From Planctomycetota bacterium (GTDB lineage Bacteria; Planctomycetota; Phycisphaerae; UBA1845; CAIVHJ01), in contig JADFJZ010000107.1 in the NCBI GenBank assembly GCA_022565195.1, positions 1-6,150 of the forward strand: DNA of 6,150 bases, in the 5' to 3' direction. The position numbers were made by a program, and so were the translations under genes. This document shows, in pieces, positions 1 to 5,669 of this stretch (position 1 is its first letter; each line of letters begins with the position of its first letter). The notes under the pieces were generated by a model. That model did no database searches. It was not told where the DNA came from and saw only the letters and a program-made list of their open reading frames with translations.

Positions 1-776
1 GACACCGTGAGGTCGGCCCCGGTACTCATCACATCGCGCTCGGTGACATAGGCCGTCGTCCCCTGAAGCGGTCTGCCGAGACTCGCGTCCAGGCCGAGGC
101 GCATGCCTCTGCCCAACCAGTTGGCGTGCTGCAGATTCGCAGAGACTCCGGGTTCCGCATTGTTGAGAAACCCGTTGCCTTCCAGATGGATGTATTTCCT
201 CTCCTGCAGCACCACCTCGACGGGTTGCAGACTGTCGGTTGCGGCGGCCGCGGGGACCTCCAGCGTGACCGAGCGAAAGAGGTCGGTCTTCGCGAGGTTA
301 TTCCGGGATACTCTGAGCGCCTGCGGATCATAGCGCTCCCCCTCGGCAAAGGTGAGGTGACGACGGACCAGCGCCTGCCGCGTCTGCAGCTTCTCGCTCG
401 AGCCACTCCGCCTGTCCACGATGCGGATCTGTCCGAAATACATGCGCCGACCCGGATGGATGTCGTAGACGACTGATGCGCTTCGCCGTAGCGGGTCCAA
501 GGTGAGTCGATTCGCGACTCTGGCGTGGGCATATCCCATGTTGTTGAGATAGCCGAGCACAGCGCGCTCATCGCCCAGTATTTTTCCGTACAGGAACGGC
601 GATCCGGGTTCCAGTCCTATCAGTCCGCGCAGGGCGGAGGTATCTACGCCCGCGTCAGCGACCGCCAGGTCGACTGCCGCAATCTGCCATCTGGCGCCGC
701 TGTCGATTTCAATGCGGATATGGAGTCTGCCTTTGGCGTCTGTGTGAAATGTCCTGTTGACGATGTCGACATCCAT
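1..776 (-). CDS. Omp85-family outer-membrane assembly protein (TamA/BamA-like), partial at both ends
   Basis: The minus strand has no stop in this frame from about 1110 to the window edge. The 258 residues from 776 to 3 read as an Omp85 protein. Residues 1-35 (around VDIVNRTFHTD and IRIEIDSGARW) look like the closing strands of one POTRA. Residues 35-118 form a POTRA with YLNNMGYAHARV and VVYDIHPGRRMYFGQIRI. Residues 114-191 form a second, last POTRA with LTFAEGERYDPQAL, LFRSVTLEV and PVEVVLQER. A beta-barrel start follows from about 195 (YIHLEGNGFL, then ANWLGRGMRLGLDASLG). Members of this family sit in the outer membrane and help insert or export beta-barrel and other envelope proteins. The C-terminal barrel lies beyond position 1. 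No signal peptide or early POTRA is present: the ATG at 776-774 falls inside a POTRA, so the gene is probably broken there rather than starting there. TamA versus BamA cannot be decided without the barrel. Confidence 0.75.
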   Translation of the reverse strand, partial: MDVDIVNRTFHTDAKGRLHIRIEIDSGARWQIAAVDLAVADAGVDTSALRGLIGLEPGSPFLYGKILGDERAVLGYLNNMGYAHARVANRLTLDPLRRSASVVYDIHPGRRMYFGQIRIVDRRSGSSEKLQTRQALVRRHLTFAEGERYDPQALRVSRNNLAKTDLFRSVTLEVPAAAATDSLQPVEVVLQERKYIHLEGNGFLNNAEPGVSANLQHANWLGRGMRLGLDASLGRPLQGTTAYVTERDVMSTGADLTV

Positions 777-1893
777 CACGGACGCCGGGGACGTAGTGCT
801 GGTCGGTTCGCCCTGGGATGACAGCGCGGACGCCTGCTTGGGTTTTCCGTGGTGCGAAAGCGGGGCGGCGTATGTGTACAAGGCGCCTGGCGGCGGATGG
901 GCAGGCGTCGTCAATGAAGACGCCCGCATCACTTCGTGCGATCTTGACGAGGGGGACAATTTCGGTTGGTCCGTTTCAATCAGCGGTGACGGGAGCGTGG
1001 CGTTGATCGGAGCACCCAATGCGGGCGACGAGGTCGACATCGGCGGTGCCGCGTACGCTTTTCGATTCAACGGCATGTCCTGGTATGAGGAGGCCAAATT
1101 CACGGCCACCGATCAGAATTACAACGATTTCGGCTACGCGATTTCTCTCAGCGACGACACCGGCTTGATCGGAGCCCCCGGGGATGATCATGCGGGACAA
1201 TACTCCGGCGGTGCGTACGTTTTCCGCGGTGTCGGTGATTGCGATGCGACAGGGTCTCTCGATATTTGCGAGATTCTGGCGGACCCCAGCGTCGATTTTC
1301 CGCTGGCCCACGACTGCTGTGAGACGGGGCACGGTCCGGGCTGCAACGATGAGGAGATCGAGGATTGTGTCTGCTACAGCGGTCTCAACGCCGATCCCTA
1401 CTGCTGCGAAACATACTGGGATCCAGTTTGTGCCGGCCTCGTGGACCCGGACTGCGCAAGCTGTGGCGAGGGCAACGGTATTCCCTATGCATGCGAAGGC
1501 TGTCCGGCGGATCTCTTCAAGGACGGCGATGTCGGCCCGCATGATCTGGCCTATCTGTTGGCTGCCTGGGGACCTTGCCCGAGCGGCTGTCCGGAGGATC
1601 TGAGCGGTGACTGTGAGGTCGGCGCCTTCGATTTGGCCATTCTGCTCGGCAGCTGGGGCCCCTGTCCGGATCCCCTGGAGGCCCATTGGAACGGCGGACC
1701 GGACGGATCGGGTGCGCTGCGATTCGCGCTCGGTGGCGGCAACGGTTGTCTGTCGCTCGAAGAAGCGGTGCAGATGCTGGGCTACGACAGCGTTGGTGAG
1801 TTCATCGAATGGGTGCTGTCGGCAGTGCCCCCGGAGGCAGTGTACCAAGTGGCTCAGTTCCTGCTGTGGCTGCTGGACCATTGGCCTTGCTGA
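757..1893 (+). CDS. Secreted FG-GAP repeat protein with cysteine-rich and dockerin-like modules, 5'-truncated
   Basis: 378 residues are open from a TTG at 757 (ATG at 763) to TGA at 1891-1893. Three FG-GAP/beta-propeller units are seen: around residues 5-41 (DVVLVGSPWDDS, GAAYVY), 69-103 (FGWSVSISGDG, ALIGAP, GAAYAF) and 125-157 (FGYAISLSDD, GLIGAPGDD, GGAYVF). A cysteine-rich module follows at about 184-236 (HDCCETGHGPGC, DPYCCETYWDPVCAG). Then come GNGIPYACEG and two dockerin-like units (CPADLFKDGDVGPHDLAYLLAAWGPC at 249-274 and EDLSGDCEVGAFDLAILLGSWGPC at 280-303). The 378-residue form ends in a predicted helical tail (333-378). This mix is typical of extracellular planctomycete proteins, where such proteins are surface or matrix components; the ligand here is unknown. 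No signal peptide or ribosome binding site precedes the ORF, and the first residues begin inside a propeller blade, so the true 5' end is missing. The C-terminus may also be frameshifted (see 1890-1961). Confidence 0.8.
   Translation: MTMSTSITDAGDVVLVGSPWDDSADACLGFPWCESGAAYVYKAPGGGWAGVVNEDARITSCDLDEGDNFGWSVSISGDGSVALIGAPNAGDEVDIGGAAYAFRFNGMSWYEEAKFTATDQNYNDFGYAISLSDDTGLIGAPGDDHAGQYSGGAYVFRGVGDCDATGSLDICEILADPSVDFPLAHDCCETGHGPGCNDEEIEDCVCYSGLNADPYCCETYWDPVCAGLVDPDCASCGEGNGIPYACEGCPADLFKDGDVGPHDLAYLLAAWGPCPSGCPEDLSGDCEVGAFDLAILLGSWGPCPDPLEAHWNGGPDGSGALRFALGGGNGCLSLEEAVQMLGYDSVGEFIEWVLSAVPPEAVYQVAQFLLWLLDHWPC
763..785. other. Breakpoint between two 5'-truncated divergent genes
   Basis: Leftward from here the minus strand encodes the middle of an Omp85 POTRA. 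Rightward the plus strand encodes the middle of an FG-GAP blade: SITDAGDVVLVGSP aligns with SISGDGSVALIGAP further along the same protein. Neither gene has room for a start region, signal peptide or promoter, and there is no intergenic gap. The two homologies meet within about 20 bases. A deletion across a divergent promoter region, a rearrangement or a misassembled contig would each produce this. Confidence 0.6.
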
Positions 1894-1961
1894 ACGGCGT
1901 CGGTCCGGTCATCGCTGCCGATTTGACTGAACGGTTGGCAGCGTGGGGGCCGTGTGAGTAG
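1890..1961 (+). pseudogene. Out-of-frame dockerin-like C-terminal remnant
   Basis: Overlapping the stop of the FG-GAP protein, the frame starting at 1890 reads LNGVGPVIAADLTERLAAWGPCE followed by TAG at 1959-1961. This resembles the usual planctomycete dockerin-like ending (LNGDGxVDxADL...LAAWGPCE), with two expected aspartates replaced. One added base near 1888-1891 would join it to the upstream ORF as ...HWPC-LNGVGP..., extending the protein by about 23 residues. It is therefore probably the original C-terminus, lost by a one-base deletion or hidden by a sequencing error. The divergent residues also allow slow decay as a relic. Confidence 0.55.
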
Positions 1962-1993
1962 GAATTATGAACGCAGAATTATGAAGTATGAAA
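1962..1993 (+). repeat. Degenerate GAATTAT/GAATTAC-type repeat, solitary copy
   Basis: The decamer GAATTATGAA occurs at 1962-1971 and 1976-1985, followed by GTATGAAATG. This AT-rich tract in GC-rich DNA is a worn version of the GAATTAC heptamer arrays that flank the four-helix-bundle gene at 5156-5669; one heptamer there is also GAATTAT. It starts directly after the TAG of the dockerin remnant and lies in sense orientation to that gene, like the arm after pheS. No four-helix-bundle gene accompanies it. The rest of the gap between the convergent genes (1994-2024) shows nothing I can name. Confidence 0.6.
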
Positions 1994-2024
1994 TGCGCGT
2001 GCGGATACGGCGTTCGTCCTTGGG

Positions 2025-3014
2025 TCAATCTGAATCGGCGAGGCTGTAGTTGGCTGGGACGGTGATGCGGATCTTGCGGTCGTGGTAGGCCTTCTTGTCG
2101 GGGTGAACGCGCAGCGAAATCGTGTACGCGCCCGGCTCGGCGAACTCATGTTCCGGGCGGGCGATCACGGCGGTGCCGCCGTCACCGAAGTCCCATTCAT
2201 ATCGATATATTTCTTCCTTGAACGAGGTCAGTTCCCGAAAGCGGATCCGCATCGGCGAGTCGGTGCCGAAGGCCTTGACGCGAATCCACGGGTGCTTGGT
2301 CATGCTGTTGCGGACGAAGCGGTACACGCGCTCCGGGTGTTTTTCGGTTCGGGCGGCGGTGTGGTCCTCGACGATGGTCATTCTCTGCTGCCGCAGCCAT
2401 TTCAGGCAGGCGTCGGCTTGATCCTCGGCGAGATCGCCCATGCCCACCAGCACCATGACCCGCTGATAGGGATCGAGAAAGTCCAGCGTCGCCGCCATCT
2501 GCAGTGCATCGAAGCGCGGCTGAAGCAGCGCCACCAGCCGGAAGTCGTCGGGATTGCGCAGGCCGATGAACATCGCCGCCCGGCAGCCCGACTTTTGCCC
2601 GGCGATGAACACTTTGTCGCGCGCCACACGATAACCGGCCCGCACGTGTTGCAGCGCTTTGAGCGTCGCTTCCTCGTCGTCTTCCTGAATCGCCAATTGC
2701 TTAGGCATTGTGGCCGGCCAGGCGGCGGTCGAGCGCAGCTTCGGCGCCAGCAGCAGCAGTCCCTTTTCTTCCGCGAGCGGCGCCCAATCGGCGATCACGC
2801 TCTTGGGACTTTGCCACGGCGACGAATGGCACAACACCAGCAAAGGCCAGCGGCGCGATTCGCTGTAATTGGTGGGTTTGTAGAGGTAGTACTCTCCGCC
2901 GAGGTCCGGCTCGACCCTCTCGAGCACGTCCCCAGCCGGCTGAGGTTTGAGCAGCGTGCAACCGCACAGCGCCAGCCACGCGGCGCCGCCGGCAAACAGA
3001 CAAATCCGATTCAT
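2025..3014 (-). CDS. Lipoprotein with esterase-like alpha/beta-hydrolase domain (Ser lost) and C-terminal PKD domain
   Basis: 329 residues, ATG at 3014 and TGA at 2027-2025. The N-terminus is a short lipoprotein signal with a lipobox ending in Cys19 (LALCGC), so the protein is probably lipid-anchored outside the cytoplasm. Residues 40-210 follow the pattern of dienelactone-hydrolase/PHB-depolymerase-type esterases: YYLYKPTNY, LLVLCHSSPW at the oxyanion-hole strand (usually HGG), VFIAGQKSGCRAAMFIG at the nucleophile elbow, and a late VMVLVGMGD strand. In the elbow GxSxG reads G139-Q-K141-S-G143, so lysine sits where the catalytic serine is expected. The neighbouring Ser142 is off position. This suggests a non-catalytic or altered protein. 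Residues 255-319 form a PKD-like beta-sandwich (YEWDFGDGG, PEHEFAEPGAYTISLRV), a fold usually involved in binding. The gene starts 7 bases after pheT with a good ribosome binding site, so it is probably co-transcribed with it. The function is unknown. Confidence 0.82.
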   Translation of the reverse strand: MNRICLFAGGAAWLALCGCTLLKPQPAGDVLERVEPDLGGEYYLYKPTNYSESRRWPLLVLCHSSPWQSPKSVIADWAPLAEEKGLLLLAPKLRSTAAWPATMPKQLAIQEDDEEATLKALQHVRAGYRVARDKVFIAGQKSGCRAAMFIGLRNPDDFRLVALLQPRFDALQMAATLDFLDPYQRVMVLVGMGDLAEDQADACLKWLRQQRMTIVEDHTAARTEKHPERVYRFVRNSMTKHPWIRVKAFGTDSPMRIRFRELTSFKEEIYRYEWDFGDGGTAVIARPEHEFAEPGAYTISLRVHPDKKAYHDRKIRITVPANYSLADSD

Positions 3015-3018
3015 GGTG

Positions 3019-3027
3019 CTCCTACCT
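3019..3027 (-). promoter_or_regulatory. Ribosome binding site of the lipoprotein gene, overlapping the pheT stop
   Basis: On the minus strand AGGTAGGAG lies four bases before the ATG at 3014. The pheT TAG (3024-3022) is contained within it. This fixes the lipoprotein start and suggests translational coupling to pheT. Confidence 0.7.
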
Positions 3028-5133
3028 GCGGATTTCCAACCCGCTGCTCTTCAGGAACTCTTCGAATTCCCGGCTGAAGCCTTTGATGTCGTCGTCGGTC
3101 AGTGTGCGCCGGGCGTCGCCGATGCGCGCCCGCAGCAGCAAGCTGCGCCGGCCGGCGGGCAGGTTCTTGCCCGCGTAGCTGCCTTCGAAACTCAGCCGCT
3201 GCAACAGCGAATGATTGAACGAAACCAACTTCTCATGCAATTGTTCGTAATGCTGATCCGCATTTGCCAGCACCGAATAATCCAGTTCAACGATGGGAAA
3301 CTCCGGAATGCGGGGCAGCTTCCGCGCTTCCGGTTTCCAGTCGGCCAGTCCGGTGAGGTTCAACTCCGCCAGCACGACGGACCAGGCTGTAAAATGCTCG
3401 TCGATCCGCCGCCGTAAATCCAGAGGCACGGCAGTGATTATGCCGACGTGCTCACCGTCGATCTGCAAGTGCGCGGTCTTGGCAGCACTTTGCCAGGGCA
3501 GCGCCTCCTCGCCGGCCGAGGTGAACGACAGCTCGCGGCCAAACAGCTCCCGCGTCCATTTACTGAGGCTGCCTTTCATATCGTCAAGCAGTGGGTCTTC
3601 CGCTTTTTTGCTTCGGGCCATTGAGAGCAGGCCGAGGTGCTTGCGCTGCATGTCCTCAACGTCGGCAGACTCACCGGTTTCGGAGAAAACGCTGCCCAGG
3701 TTGACGAGCTTGAGCGTGGGCATTTCGCGGCGGTTCAGTTCGGCTGCGTGCAGCAGGCCCGGCGCCAGGCTCTTGCGCATCCGCTCCAGGCCCGCGGCGG
3801 CGGGGTTTTTGAGTGTGATACTCGGGCCGGGGTCATAGCCCAATTGCTTGAGCCAGCTTTCGGCATACCAATTGTAATCGTGAATCTCATGGTAGCCTTC
3901 CGACATGCAGAACACCTGCAACGAGCGTTTCTCCAGACGATGCAGGCCGTTGGGTGCGAAATGCCGCACGGTGGCGAGCGGCAATCGTTCCTCGATATTG
4001 CCGAAGCCGACGAATCGAGCGACTTCCTCGATGATGTCCGCCTCACACTCGATGTCTTTGGTGGCCCGGAAGGAGGGCACGATCACGTCGATCATGTCCT
4101 CGTGGTCGGTGAGCTTGAATTCCAGCGCCTCCAGAATGCTCTTCATTTGTGCGAGCGAAATATCCTTGCCGATCAGCGCGGACACATAACTGGGATCGAC
4201 GGACACGATCCGCGGCGCGGGCGGATCGGGGAAACAATCGCTGAGATGGCTGACGAGCTTGAGATCCGGAAACTGTTGCCGGGCCAAATAAATGAAACGG
4301 GCGATGGCCAGCACGGTCATGGCGGGATCGAGCGACTTTTCGAATCGCGTGCTGGCCTCGGAGCGCAGGCCCAGCGCGGTCGCCGCGCGGCGGATGGTGG
4401 CGGCGTCGAAGTTGGCTGATTCGAGCAGCAGGCTCTTGGTCATGGCGGTCACTTCGGTTTCCAGCCCGCCCATGATGCCGCCGATCGCGACGTTCTTGCG
4501 ATTCGACTGGATCATCACGGTGCCGGCGGGCAGCGTGCGCACCGCTTCGTCCAGCGTGGTGAACTTTTCGCCGCCTGCCGCGATGCCGACCTCGATGCGG
4601 TCCACGCGTGAGGCGTCGAAGGCGTGCGTCGGCTGGCCCAGTTCCGCCATGACGTAGTTGCTCAGATCGACCAGCGCGTTGATCGGCCTGATGTTGACGT
4701 TGGCCAGCCGGGCCTGCATCCATTCAGGCGACGGCTCGGGGCGGACGCCTTCGATGAGAATGCCCGAATACCGCTGGCAGCCTTTGGGGTCATCGATCTC
4801 GATCGGTATGGTGGGCAAGGACTCGTCGTCCAGCTCATCGCCGGGCACGATTTTCAGCGGTTTGAGCGGCACCCCGAGCATGGCCGCTACTTCGCGGGCG
4901 ATACCGTAATGCCCCCACAAGTCCGGCCGATGCGTGATGGCCTTGTTTTCAATCTCGATGATCCAGTCATCGACCGTGCTCACCGTCTCCGCCGGCGTGC
5001 GATCGCCCTTCTTGATCTGCGTCACTTCCTCGACTTCGGCGCAAGTCAGAGTGAACTGTTCCGCTAGGGCGCGCGCGTCAAGCTCGCTTGGCAAATCCAC
5101 GAAGTCACTGAGCCAATCTAAGGATATCAGCAC
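3022..5133 (-). CDS. pheT: Phenylalanyl-tRNA synthetase beta subunit (short form without EMAP domain)
   Basis: 703 residues, GTG start at 5133 and TAG at 3024-3022. PheT pairs with PheS as (alpha-beta)2 and charges tRNA-Phe with phenylalanine; the beta subunit carries the editing site and tRNA contacts. The start is fixed by the family N-terminus ([14 protein letters not shown]). The B3/B4 editing region spans roughly 115-285 ([56 protein letters not shown]). B5 spans about 305-380 with [22 protein letters not shown] catalytic-like core follows, and the C-terminus is an FDX-ACB anticodon-binding domain (about 608-703, [17 protein letters not shown]). Typical bacterial PheT is near 790-800 residues. 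Here, only about 20 residues lie between CAEVEEV and [20 protein letters not shown] where the roughly 100-residue EMAP/OB domain normally sits. The ribosome binding site is weak (TTGGAATTGGACA before GTG). The gene begins 22 bases beyond the inverted-repeat cassette. Confidence 0.97.
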   Translation of the reverse strand: MLISLDWLSDFVDLPSELDARALAEQFTLTCAEVEEVTQIKKGDRTPAETVSTVDDWIIEIENKAITHRPDLWGHYGIAREVAAMLGVPLKPLKIVPGDELDDESLPTIPIEIDDPKGCQRYSGILIEGVRPEPSPEWMQARLANVNIRPINALVDLSNYVMAELGQPTHAFDASRVDRIEVGIAAGGEKFTTLDEAVRTLPAGTVMIQSNRKNVAIGGIMGGLETEVTAMTKSLLLESANFDAATIRRAATALGLRSEASTRFEKSLDPAMTVLAIARFIYLARQQFPDLKLVSHLSDCFPDPPAPRIVSVDPSYVSALIGKDISLAQMKSILEALEFKLTDHEDMIDVIVPSFRATKDIECEADIIEEVARFVGFGNIEERLPLATVRHFAPNGLHRLEKRSLQVFCMSEGYHEIHDYNWYAESWLKQLGYDPGPSITLKNPAAAGLERMRKSLAPGLLHAAELNRREMPTLKLVNLGSVFSETGESADVEDMQRKHLGLLSMARSKKAEDPLLDDMKGSLSKWTRELFGRELSFTSAGEEALPWQSAAKTAHLQIDGEHVGIITAVPLDLRRRIDEHFTAWSVVLAELNLTGLADWKPEARKLPRIPEFPIVELDYSVLANADQHYEQLHEKLVSFNHSLLQRLSFEGSYAGKNLPAGRRSLLLRARIGDARRTLTDDDIKGFSREFEEFLKSSGLEIRR

Positions 5134-5155
5134 TGTCCAATTCCAATCAGCGGTG

Positions 5156-5190
5156 GCGAATTACGAATTACGAATTACAAATTACGAAAT
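5156..5190 (+). repeat. GAATTAC heptamer arm, pheT-proximal inverted repeat
   Basis: On the plus strand: GC, three GAATTAC units, AAATTAC, then GAAAT. On the transcribed (minus) strand it reads as GTAATTC units with a TAA every seven bases, which closes all three reading frames. The S23 gene stops on the first of these (TAA at 5184-5182). Confidence 0.9.
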
Positions 5191-5607
5191 TCTTGCCTTC
5201 TTGCATCCTTCTTGTGTTTTCTTGATAATTGTCGTGAGTATGGCGATCAGTTCATCGCATTCGGCAGTCAACGGTGCGAGCCGGCTGCGATTGATGATGT
5301 CCGCGGCAGCCAGGAGACGTAGCCAATATAGCGTTTCTCGCGACTCCTTGCGGGCGATGTGGAACTTCATCAGGAAATCCTTCTTGCTTTGGCCGCTCTT
5401 GCCTTCCTGGATATTTGCTCCAACAGAGGTTCCGTTCCGCAAAAGTTGGCGCCCGAGCGTTCGACTCACACCGGGCTGCTTGTCCAGCAATTGGCACAAC
5501 TTGACGATTCGCAAGGCGAACTCAAATGTCCTTTCATAGATGTCACGGGGCGTCTGTTTCAGAGGTGGCGCCGGAGGCAATTCTCCAGCCGGTCTTGCGA
5601 TGCCCAT
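5182..5607 (-). CDS. Four-helix-bundle protein, S23/IVS-encoded protein family
   Basis: 141 residues from ATG at 5607 to TAA at 5184-5182. The family core begins near residue 21 (RDIYERTFEFALRIVKLCQ). It continues with the hallmark LGRQLLRNGTSVGANIQEG, SGQSKKDFLMKFHIARKE and ESRETLYWLRLLAAADII, and ends in a last helix (LTAECDELIAILTTIIKK). Members are small basic helical bundles of about 115-125 residues, known from 23S rRNA intervening sequences and related to the Avd protein of diversity-generating retroelements. Their activity is not well defined; RNA or DNA binding is often assumed. The first 20 residues are proline-rich and outside the family core. An alternative in-frame ATG at 5655, inside the repeat arm, overlaps the pheS stop as ATGA and would give 157 residues. 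Neither start has a strong ribosome binding site, so the start is uncertain. The last residues (RIS) are encoded by the repeat arm or its edge. Confidence 0.88.
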   Translation of the reverse strand: MGIARPAGELPPAPPLKQTPRDIYERTFEFALRIVKLCQLLDKQPGVSRTLGRQLLRNGTSVGANIQEGKSGQSKKDFLMKFHIARKESRETLYWLRLLAAADIINRSRLAPLTAECDELIAILTTIIKKTQEGCKKARIS

Positions 5608-5634
5608 GCGATCCGCGCCGGGCGTCCGCTCCCC

Positions 5635-5669
5635 ATTTCGTAATTCGTAATTCATAATTCGTAATTCGC
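5635..5669 (-). repeat. GAATTAC heptamer arm, pheS-proximal inverted repeat
   Basis: On the minus strand: GC, GAATTAC, GAATTAT, two more GAATTAC, then GAAAT. A perfect array would leave every sense frame open (repeating ELRITNY). The single C-to-T change in the second unit makes ATGA, which provides the pheS stop (TGA at 5654-5652) and a possible start for the S23 gene (ATG at 5655-5653). Confidence 0.9.

Larger units (their letters stand above)
5156..5669 (-). mobile_element. Inverted-repeat cassette carrying a four-helix-bundle (S23) gene, inserted between pheS and pheT
   Basis: Two 35-base arms in inverted orientation (5156-5190 and 5635-5669) enclose 444 bases that hold one S23-family gene. 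Each arm begins GC, then four GAATTAC-type heptamers, then GAAAT, read inward from the cassette edges. They match at 33 of 35 positions. The AT-rich arms stand out from the GC-rich genes beside them. pheS and pheT are often adjacent in bacteria, so the unit looks inserted. S23 genes are best known from intervening sequences in 23S rRNA, where they lie in the loop of a long stem that RNase III removes; this cassette has the same layout within an mRNA. No transposase, reverse transcriptase or clear target-site duplication is visible, so mobility is inferred from architecture alone. Confidence 0.65.

Noticed and set aside
29..571. Minus-strand ORF of 180 residues over the Omp85 region
   Set aside because: The neighbouring frame gives a clear POTRA and barrel sequence. 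This one is Arg/Ser-rich shadow sequence.
976..1881. Long minus-strand ORF of about 300 residues opposite the FG-GAP gene
   Set aside because: The plus strand encodes recognisable propeller, cysteine-rich and dockerin-like modules. The opposite ORF is a high-GC shadow with no recognisable domain.
1913..1943. Inverted GCTGCC/GGCAGC as a terminator between the convergent genes
   Set aside because: The stem is short with a 13-base loop, no T-run follows, and it lies inside the dockerin-like coding remnant.
2082..3077. Plus-strand ORF of about 330 residues opposite the lipoprotein gene
   Set aside because: The minus strand has a lipobox, hydrolase-like and PKD motifs and a ribosome binding site. 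The plus ORF has histidine/arginine-rich shadow composition.
5156..5669. A diversity-generating retroelement with an Avd-like protein, or a CRISPR array
   Set aside because: No reverse transcriptase or template/variable repeat is seen. The heptamers are contiguous without spacers.
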